This document shows positions 57,933-64,000 of a stretch of DNA of 64,000 nucleotides, piece by piece. The notes beneath the pieces were generated by a model. That model did no database searches. It worked only from the letters and a program-made list of their open reading frames with translations, and was not told the DNA's origin. Position 1 is the stretch's first letter; every line of letters begins with the position of its first letter. The stretch covers positions 682,001 through 746,000 of the forward strand of contig NZ_CP170453.1 in NCBI RefSeq assembly GCF_042492175.1, read 5' to 3'. The stretch comes from CAJXSN01 sp947492235. GTDB lineage: Bacteria > Pseudomonadota > Alphaproteobacteria > Sphingomonadales > Sphingomonadaceae. The position numbers and the translations under genes were made by a program.

Positions 57933-57973
57933 GCGCGCTCACTTGGCGGTGGAAGCCGCAGGGTCAAGGGGAA

Positions 57974-60244
57974 CTATAGACCGCCCGACAATAAGGGCAG
58001 GCGGCGAAGGCGCAATCCGGTGGCCGAAAACAGGGCATTGGCGATTGCCGGGGCGGCCACAGTCAGGCCCAGTTCGCCGGGGTCGAATGCCGGTGCTTCG
58101 CTGGCGATCAGGTCCACTTCCACTTCCGGCATTTCGGGCAGACGGGGCAGGCCGAGCTGCGACAGGCGGCGATTGTCGGGCCGACCGGCGTCCCACACCG
58201 CACTGCTGCCCATGGCCAGCGCGAGGCCGTGGACCAGCCCGCCTTCGATCTGCTGGCGGGCAATATCCAGATTGACGATCCGCCCGATATCCACCGCCGC
58301 CGTCAGCCGCGTTACCCTGAGGCCGCCCTCTGCCTGCCGCGCGGTGGCGACGCAGGCAATCGATCCGCCGCTGGCCGCATCGCCCATCCGGTGGCAGGCG
58401 AGGCCCTGACCCGCGCCGTCACGCCCGCCGCCCCACTCCGCCATGCGCGCGGCCCGCTGGAGACACGCAACCATGCGCGGATCGCCGCCCAGCATGCCGA
58501 TCCGGAAGGAAAGCGGCTCGCGCGCGGCCTTTGCGGCGATCTCGTCGATAAAGCTCTCGGTGAAGAACGCCGTCAAACCGTGCGCGCCGCCGCGCATCCG
58601 CCCGGTCGGCAGAGGGAGCGTCACAGGGGCCTGATACACCGCCGCGTCGGGAATGGCATAGAATGGCAGCGCGCCCGCCACCGCCAGCGGATCGCGCTTG
58701 CCCGCAGAGTTTTCGATCGCCGCGCGGTGCGTGTCATTGGCGAAAAGACGCCGCCCGAACTCAAGACTGGTGCTCGGCACCGCAATCCGCGTGCGCATGG
58801 CCGCGATGCCGCCGGCACTGTCGAACTTGGCCGCAAGCAGAGCAGCGGCAGGCGCACGGGGCGGCGCGCGCAGGGTTTCCTGCTCGCGGCTCCACGTTAA
58901 TTGTAAAGGACGACCCACTTCGCGCGCCAGCAACGCCGCCTCGATCGCGTGCTCATGCTCCAGCCGCCGGTCGAAACTCCCGCCTGCCGGCATGGGATAG
59001 AGGACGACCTTCTCCGCGCTCAGCCCGATGGCTTTCGCCGCGGCCTCGCGCGCGCGTTCGGGCGCCTGCGAAGCCATCCACAATTCCAGCCGTCCATCGC
59101 GCAGCCACGCCGCAGCGGTCGCGGTTTCCAGAGGCGTGTGGAGCGCGGGCGCAACATCATAGCGGCGGGCAATGCTGGCCTTGCCGAATTCTCCGCCGGT
59201 CTCTCCGCGCTCGGCGATGACGTACACTTCGCCCTCGCGCACCGCCGCGTCCAGTGCTTCTTCGATGCTGGCGCTGTCGACCGGATCGACTGCCGAGAAC
59301 CGGACGGCCATCGCATCCAGTGCCTTTTCTGCGGCCCAGCCATTTTCAGCCACCGCGGCCAGCCAGTCGCGCCCTTCCACCACCTGCACCACGCCGGGCA
59401 TATCTTCGGCTGCCGCGCGGTCGAACCGGGCCACGCCGGAGGCCGGAGAGACGGGCGCATGGCGGATCGCAGCATAAACCATACCCGGCAGGCGAATGTC
59501 GCCCGCAAACAGATGCGACCCGTCGACTTTCGATGGCAGGTCAAGGCGCGGGAACGCGGACGGAGCCTCGGCCTCTCCGGGCAAAGGCGTCTCGGCGGCG
59601 GGCAGAACTTTGACCGGAGGCGTTTCCGGCGGGTCCAGAAGCGCCGCCTCGCGGGCCAGTTCGGCAAAGCGCAATTGCTCATTCTCGTGCACGACAAAGC
59701 CTGCGCGCGTATCGCATTGCTCGGGCGCGACGCCCCATCTGTCCGCTGCCGCCTGAACCAGTAGGCTGCGCGCCGTGGCGGCGGCTTCGCGGGCCGGGGT
59801 CTCATAGGCAGCCAGAGTGGTGCCTGCAGCGGTGGCGGTCAGGCGGGTGTGCTGGGCCCAGCGGGTCGCGACAATGCCATCCTCCGGCTCCGACACTCCG
59901 GGGATTTCCGGCATCCACAGCGGAGCCCATTCGGCCGCCAGCGGGACATTGGCATAAATCCCGCTGACCGGCGCAGGCTCCACTGCAATCTGCCGCCAGT
60001 CCGCGCCCAGTTCCACCGCGATAATCTGCGCCAGAATAGTGGTAACGCCCTGCCCCATCTCCAATTGCGGGACAGCGACGGTAATCACCCCGTCCTCGGC
60101 GATCTTCAGCCATGCGCCGAAGGCGGTTTCCTGATCCGTCGTGGCGAGGGGATCGGGGAAGGTGCGCGGATAGAGCGCCCACGCGACGACCAGCCCGCCG
60201 CCAACGGCAGCGCCAGCCAGCAATCCGCGCCGCGACATCCGCAT
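57974..60244 (-). CDS. Tat-exported xanthine-dehydrogenase-family molybdopterin subunit (IorB-like), 756 aa
   Basis: This is the molybdenum-cofactor large subunit of an aldehyde/isoquinoline-type oxidoreductase. The N-terminus has a twin-arginine signal (SRRGLLAGAAVGGGLVVAWAL). After it come VPQLEMGQGVTTILAQIIAVELGADW (Moco-binding), a central core VDGSHLFAGDIRLPGMVYAAIRHAPV, MPAGGSFDRRLEHEHAIEAALLAREVGRP, and the late VNLDIARQQIEGGLVHGLALAMGSS with terminal LRRLPL. The usual small 2Fe-2S subunit (iorA) is absent beside it. It starts 3 bp after apbC. A periplasmic location is predicted. The substrate is unknown. Confidence 0.9.
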   Translation of the reverse strand: MRMSRRGLLAGAAVGGGLVVAWALYPRTFPDPLATTDQETAFGAWLKIAEDGVITVAVPQLEMGQGVTTILAQIIAVELGADWRQIAVEPAPVSGIYANVPLAAEWAPLWMPEIPGVSEPEDGIVATRWAQHTRLTATAAGTTLAAYETPAREAAATARSLLVQAAADRWGVAPEQCDTRAGFVVHENEQLRFAELAREAALLDPPETPPVKVLPAAETPLPGEAEAPSAFPRLDLPSKVDGSHLFAGDIRLPGMVYAAIRHAPVSPASGVARFDRAAAEDMPGVVQVVEGRDWLAAVAENGWAAEKALDAMAVRFSAVDPVDSASIEEALDAAVREGEVYVIAERGETGGEFGKASIARRYDVAPALHTPLETATAAAWLRDGRLELWMASQAPERAREAAAKAIGLSAEKVVLYPMPAGGSFDRRLEHEHAIEAALLAREVGRPLQLTWSREQETLRAPPRAPAAALLAAKFDSAGGIAAMRTRIAVPSTSLEFGRRLFANDTHRAAIENSAGKRDPLAVAGALPFYAIPDAAVYQAPVTLPLPTGRMRGGAHGLTAFFTESFIDEIAAKAAREPLSFRIGMLGGDPRMVACLQRAARMAEWGGGRDGAGQGLACHRMGDAASGGSIACVATARQAEGGLRVTRLTAAVDIGRIVNLDIARQQIEGGLVHGLALAMGSSAVWDAGRPDNRRLSQLGLPRLPEMPEVEVDLIASEAPAFDPGELGLTVAAPAIANALFSATGLRLRRLPLLSGGL

Positions 60245-60247
60245 CGG

Positions 60248-61225
60248 TCAGGCGTGCTCCTTCGTCAGCCAGTCAGCCAATTGCCGGGCAATAGCGCCGA
60301 ATGCTTCGCCCGCCTCGCCTTTTTCGTCCGCCGCTGGAGGCGTGCCAGCATCGCTGGCCTGCCGGATCGCCATGGTCAGCGGCACCCGGCCAAGGAATGG
60401 CAATTCCAGCCGCCCGGCGATTTTCTCGACCCCGCCCTGGCCGAAAGGATCGCTGCCCTCGCCGCAATGGGGGCAGATATAGCCGGCCATATTCTCCACC
60501 AGCCCGATCACCGGCACGCCCGCTGTTTCGAACAATTGTCCGGCCCGCGCCGCATCAATCAGCGCCAGATCCTGCGGCGTCGACACGATCACCGCGCCTG
60601 CGGGCTTGTATTTCTGCACCATGGTGAGCTGAACATCGCCGGTGCCCGGCGGCAGATCGACCAGCAGGGTTTCGACATCGCCCCAGTCCGCCTCGATCAG
60701 CTGGCCCAGCGCGCCCGCTGCCATCGGCCCGCGCCATGCCAGCGCCTTGCCCGGCGCAATGATGTGCCCGATCGACAGCGTTGGGATGTCCAGCACGCCG
60801 GTAACCGGCTGCAGCACCTCGTCCTTCGCCACCGGCTTTGACTTGGTGCAGCCCAGCAATGTCGGCTGCGACGGCCCGTAAATATCGCCATCGACCACGC
60901 CGACACTGTGGCCCATGCGTTTGAGGGCGACCGCGAGATTGGCGGTCAGCGTCGATTTCCCGACCCCGCCCTTGCCCGATCCCACCGCGATAATCCGCCG
61001 CGTGGTCCGCTGCGCCATGATCGCGACCTGCACGGCGGTGATTTCGGGATGGGCAGAGGCCTGACGCTTGGCTTCTGTTTCCAGACCATCGCGTTCGCTG
61101 GCCGACAGCCCCGCCCCGTCCAGCACCAGCGTTGCCGAGCTGCCGCGCACCGCTACCGTGCTGAGACGCGCCGAAACATCGCCGGAAAGCGACGCGCGCA
61201 CCGCTTCCTGAAGCGCGGATTTCAC
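60248..61225 (-). CDS. apbC: Mrp/ApbC-type Fe-S cluster carrier ATPase
   Basis: This 325-residue P-loop ATPase loads Fe-S clusters onto target proteins. An N-terminal FeS-assembly (DUF59-like, here degenerate) segment leads to the deviant Walker A IAVGSGKGGVGKSTLTANLA. DGDIYGPSQPTLLG, LLVDLPPGTGDVQLTM and VSTPQDLALIDAARAGQLF follow, and the cluster-binding CPHCGEGSDPFG with Cys-x-x-Cys is near 254. It begins the minus-strand run apbC, Mo-hydroxylase, hemH, P450 and diverges from hflK. Confidence 0.95.
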   Translation of the reverse strand: MKSALQEAVRASLSGDVSARLSTVAVRGSSATLVLDGAGLSASERDGLETEAKRQASAHPEITAVQVAIMAQRTTRRIIAVGSGKGGVGKSTLTANLAVALKRMGHSVGVVDGDIYGPSQPTLLGCTKSKPVAKDEVLQPVTGVLDIPTLSIGHIIAPGKALAWRGPMAAGALGQLIEADWGDVETLLVDLPPGTGDVQLTMVQKYKPAGAVIVSTPQDLALIDAARAGQLFETAGVPVIGLVENMAGYICPHCGEGSDPFGQGGVEKIAGRLELPFLGRVPLTMAIRQASDAGTPPAADEKGEAGEAFGAIARQLADWLTKEHA

Positions 61226-61323
61226 TTATGCAGACCCCTTAACCATGACCTGTGCGCCCCTAGCAGCAAATTTGGCCCTTTGGCCCCCTGTTTTTCCGTC
61301 AATCCAACCCTATACAGTATGAC

Positions 61324-62490
61324 ATGATCAATATGGATGGATTTCGCAGGCGGTTTGGGCTGGCAATGGCTGGCAAGAGCCCCTGGGGTAATGGTGGCGG
61401 CAACGGCTCGGATGGCGGCGGGGATAGCCCCTCCGGCAGCGATGGTGACGGCGGAAAAAGTGATGGCCCGCGTAACCCGTGGGTCCCGCCCAAAGGTGGC
61501 AGCAGCGAAGGCCCGCGCCGCTCCGCCAAGATCGAGGACATTTTCAAGAATCGCGGACCGGAAGGCCCACGGCGCGGCGGCGGGGGCGGTGGTCCCAATT
61601 TCCGCATGCCAACCCGGCCCGGCGGCAAAAGTTGGTTCCCGTTCATTCTGGGCGGAATGGTCCTGCTGTTCCTGGCTTCCACCAGCATCCACCTGATCGA
61701 GGCACGCGAGCAGGCGGTTGTCAAAACCTTGGGTAATTTCACCCGCACGCTGGATCCCGGCCTGCATATCTCCGCGCCATACCCGATCGAGATTGTCGAG
61801 AAGGAAGACGTGCAGGGCGTGCGCGCCATCCAGATTCCGGGCTCTGACAGTCAGGTCAAACTGATCCTGACCGGTGACCAGAATCTGGTCGATCTGAGCT
61901 ACATCGTGCGCTGGAACATCAACAATCTGAGCAATTTCAAATTCCGGCTGGTCGATCCGATCGAAGCGGTGAACGAAGCGGCCGAGGCCGCGATGCGCGC
62001 CGCTGTGGCGGAGAAAGAGCTCGACCAGACATTCTCCGGTCAGGGCCGTGCCGAGATCGAGCAGGATGTGCGTGAGCGGATGCAGCGCACGCTGGACACC
62101 TATCAGGCCGGTATCCGGGTTCTGGGTGTTGAAATCGAGAAAGCCGATCCGCCCGCCGAGGTGGTCGATGCCTTCCGCGATGTGCAGGTGGCGGAACAAA
62201 ACGCCGATGCCGCCCGCAACCAGGCGCGCGGTTATGCGCAGCAGGTTCTGGCGCAGGCCGAAGGTGAGGCGCAGGCGTTCGACAAGGTGTACGAGGAATA
62301 CCGCCTCGCACCACAAGTCACCCGCCAGCGCCTCTATTACGAAACCATGGAGCGCGTGCTGCGCGATACCGACAAGACAGTCGTGGAGACCGGCAATGTG
62401 ACGCCGTATCTGCCGCTGCCGGAAATCCGCAGGCGGGCACAGCAACCGCCCGCCGAGCAAGCCGCGCCTCAAACCAGTGGAGGGCAGTAA
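61324..62490 (+). CDS. hflK: FtsH protease modulator HflK
   Basis: This is an SPFH-domain membrane protein of 388 residues. A Gly/Ser/Pro-rich cytosolic N-terminus (about 1-110) is followed by one helix (FPFILGGMVLLFLASTSIHLI). The SPFH domain has REQAVVKTLGNFTRTLDPGLH and YIVRWNINNLSNFKFRLVDP, a long helix carries EAVNEAAEAAMRAAVAEKEL, and the typical QARGYAQQVLAQAEGEAQAF follows. HflK with HflC forms the ring around FtsH that controls membrane proteolysis. The ATG at 61324 is chosen; an internal ATG at 61333 is possible. hflC starts 2 bp after its stop. Confidence 0.95.
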   Translation: MINMDGFRRRFGLAMAGKSPWGNGGGNGSDGGGDSPSGSDGDGGKSDGPRNPWVPPKGGSSEGPRRSAKIEDIFKNRGPEGPRRGGGGGGPNFRMPTRPGGKSWFPFILGGMVLLFLASTSIHLIEAREQAVVKTLGNFTRTLDPGLHISAPYPIEIVEKEDVQGVRAIQIPGSDSQVKLILTGDQNLVDLSYIVRWNINNLSNFKFRLVDPIEAVNEAAEAAMRAAVAEKELDQTFSGQGRAEIEQDVRERMQRTLDTYQAGIRVLGVEIEKADPPAEVVDAFRDVQVAEQNADAARNQARGYAQQVLAQAEGEAQAFDKVYEEYRLAPQVTRQRLYYETMERVLRDTDKTVVETGNVTPYLPLPEIRRRAQQPPAEQAAPQTSGGQ

Positions 62491-62492
62491 TC

Positions 62493-63323
62493 ATGCCTCA
62501 GGCTTTGCATAATTATCGCCTCGTGATCTTCGCAGTGCTGGCCGCCATCGTGGTCTTCTCGCTGAGCGCTTTCGTGGTGTCGGAAGAAGAGCAGGCCGTG
62601 GTGATCCGCACGGGTGAACCCGTCGGCGTGGCCAACACCACCACGACGCAGCGCGGGGCCGGGCTCTATTTCCGCATCCCGATCATCGAAAGTGTGCGCA
62701 AGATCGAGAAGCGCCTGCTCGATCTGGAAATGACGGACGAGGAAGTTCTCTCGAACGACCAGCAGCGTCTGCTCGTCAATGCCTATGCGCGGTTCCGGAT
62801 TGTCGATCCGGTGCGCATGGTGGAACGTGCGGGCACCACAGAGGGCGTGCGCAACGCGCTCGCGCCGATCCTCAACTCGGTGCTGCGTCAGGAACTGGGC
62901 CGCCGGACCTTCCAGGCCATGCTGACGGCAGAGCGCGGTTCGGCCCTTGCCAATGTGCGGGCCAATCTGGACCGGCAGGCAGCGCAATACGGTGCCGAGG
63001 TCATCGATGTGCAGATCATGCGCACCGATTTGCCCGACGCTCCGCTGCAATCGGCCTTCCGCCGGATGGAATCGGATCGTGAACGCGAGGCGCGGACCAT
63101 TCGCGCTGCCGGTTCGCGCGATGCGCGGATCATTCGGGCCGAGGCCGATGCCGACGCTGCGCGGACCTATGCCGAAAGCTTTGGCAAAGATGCGGAATTC
63201 TACGACTTCTACCGCGCCATGCAGAGCTATGATGCGACCTTCGCCAGCGACAGCGGCAGCGAAAGCAGCATCATCCTGTCGCCGGACAACGAATATATGC
63301 GCCAGTTCCGCGGTCGTCGCTGA
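62493..63323 (+). CDS. hflC: FtsH protease modulator HflC
   Basis: This SPFH partner of HflK has 276 residues. An N-terminal helix (LVIFAVLAAIVVFSLSAFVV) precedes EEQAVVIRTGEPV, and then come GLYFRIPIIESVRKIEKRLLDLEM and LVNAYARFRIVDPVRMVERAGT. ILNSVLRQELGRRTFQAMLTAER and SAFRRMESDREREARTIRAAGSRDARIIRAEADADAARTYAESFGKD match the family, and the protein ends in a short FYDFYRAMQSYD region. It is tightly linked to hflK and to the periplasmic protease gene downstream, a common alphaproteobacterial arrangement. Confidence 0.96.
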   Translation: MPQALHNYRLVIFAVLAAIVVFSLSAFVVSEEEQAVVIRTGEPVGVANTTTTQRGAGLYFRIPIIESVRKIEKRLLDLEMTDEEVLSNDQQRLLVNAYARFRIVDPVRMVERAGTTEGVRNALAPILNSVLRQELGRRTFQAMLTAERGSALANVRANLDRQAAQYGAEVIDVQIMRTDLPDAPLQSAFRRMESDREREARTIRAAGSRDARIIRAEADADAARTYAESFGKDAEFYDFYRAMQSYDATFASDSGSESSIILSPDNEYMRQFRGRR

Positions 63324-63490
63324 GGCACACCGCTGAACCAAGCCGCTGGACGGCCCTGATTGGTCGTTCGCAGAAACAGGCAGGCCGTTCATCGGGGCTG
63401 TTCAAAGCGGGTTCAGTCCCCCGGCGGTCTGGTAACCCTTCGCATAAGCGGGGGGAGTACGATTTGAAATATGAAAAGGAACGAGAGGAC

Positions 63491-64000
63491 GTGAAACCTG
63501 TGCGTTACGCTTATGGACTTTCCACCGCGCTGCTGATCGGCGGCGCCACCGTTTCCCTGATCACCGGCCAGCCCGCAGGGGCGCAGGTCGCGCAGAACGA
63601 TGATGCGCGCATGTCAAGCATCGTCCCCCGCGCCGGAGCGCCTGCCAGCTTTGCCGACCTGACCGAGCAGCTGCAGCCCAGCGTGGTCAACATCTCCACC
63701 CGCCAGCGCGTGGAGGTTCAGCAGAGCCGCAACCCGTTCAGCGGCACCCCGTTCGAAGGCCTGTTCGGCAATCGCGGGAGCGGCAACGGCCAGCCCCAGA
63801 CGCGCGAGGCGCAGTCGCTGGGCTCCGGCTTCGTCATCTCGGCAGACGGTTTTGTGGTGACGAACAACCACGTGGTCAGCCCCAGCGGGCGCGGCACGGT
63901 TGAGGAAATCACCGTCACCATGCCCGACGGCACCGAATATGAGGCCGAGCTGGTCGGCGCGGATGCGCAATCCGACCTCGCCGTGCTGAAGATCAACCGC
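63491..64000 (+). CDS. degP: Do/DegP-type periplasmic serine protease (3' partial)
   Basis: The frame is open from a GTG at 63491 to the window end, 170 codons. It starts MKPVRYAYGLSTALLIGG and has a signal peptide cut near AGAQVAQ. A trypsin-like domain follows: FADLTEQLQPSVVNISTRQRV, then a loop rich in Q/N, SLGSGFVISADGFVVTNNHVV with the catalytic His, and ADAQSDLAVLKI with the catalytic Asp. The Ser and the PDZ domains lie beyond the window. No ATG suits; a second GTG at 63500 is the alternative start, and AGAGGA lies upstream. It follows hflC by about 165 bp with no other gene in the gap. Confidence 0.9.
   Translation, partial: MKPVRYAYGLSTALLIGGATVSLITGQPAGAQVAQNDDARMSSIVPRAGAPASFADLTEQLQPSVVNISTRQRVEVQQSRNPFSGTPFEGLFGNRGSGNGQPQTREAQSLGSGFVISADGFVVTNNHVVSPSGRGTVEEITVTMPDGTEYEAELVGADAQSDLAVLKINR

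Noticed and set aside
56805..58409. A 534-codon open frame on the plus strand
   Set aside because: It crosses hemH and the end of the Mo-hydroxylase gene in antisense; composition is typical of a shadow frame.

Overview
The window looks like chromosomal DNA of a Sphingomonadales alphaproteobacterium, most probably Erythrobacteraceae. This rests on GC-rich sequence, the NDUFA12/DUF2155/aat locus, a large Oar-type TonB-dependent receptor, MASE1 hybrid kinases, a PEP-CTERM protein and an FAAL. It is inferred from gene content, not from a marker gene. I see no transposase, integrase, plasmid gene, prophage or CRISPR array. Coding density is very high, with many 4-base start/stop overlaps.

Region by region. 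0-3 kb: the tail of a glutathione S-transferase, a 51-residue TTG-start gene, and a two-gene ABC exporter preceded by a perfect palindrome. 3-6.2 kb: tRNA-Trp, aat (overlapping a DUF2155 lipoprotein gene tail to tail by 88 bp), NDUFA12, DUF192 and recX. 6.3-10.4 kb: a fatty acyl-AMP ligase, then telA, a membrane partner and a PHA-granule-type small protein. 10.4-16.1 kb: GDP-mannose genes manA/manC, a TonB protein and a MASE1 hybrid histidine kinase ended by a bidirectional terminator. 16.2-23.1 kb: the TonB-dependent receptor, a 2OG-Fe(II) oxygenase, a nucleoside transporter and a queuosine-precursor transporter.

23.2-37.7 kb is the most unusual part. On the minus strand, in order of transcription, are a winged-helix/TPR regulator, a 1526-residue cytochrome P450-DyP peroxidase fusion, an anti-sigma-like membrane protein with a protease-inhibitor-like tail, and a membrane-anchored subtilisin. 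The last three are joined by ATGA overlaps. A divergent ECF sigma factor stands at the other end, followed by a 1642-residue YadA-type trimeric adhesin. I propose that these form one sigma/anti-sigma/protease circuit controlling or sensing haem-peroxide chemistry at the membrane.

37.8-47.7 kb: an SDR enzyme and a signalling island (a second MASE1 hybrid kinase, an OmpR-type regulator, a lipoprotein, a CHASE2 histidine kinase, a LysM-FecR protein). 47.8-50.4 kb: tRNA-Lys, a TPR lipoprotein and a divergent PEP-CTERM protein with a good sigma-54 promoter. 50.4-55.5 kb: folK, aguB, an exported methyltransferase, msrA, a DM13-like protein, an RsmB-type methyltransferase and a 56-residue SDH assembly factor. 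55.5-61.2 kb: a redox-cofactor run apbC, molybdenum hydroxylase, hemH, P450, with a palindromic operator before the P450. 61.3-64 kb: hflK, hflC and the start of a DegP-type protease, which runs off the window.
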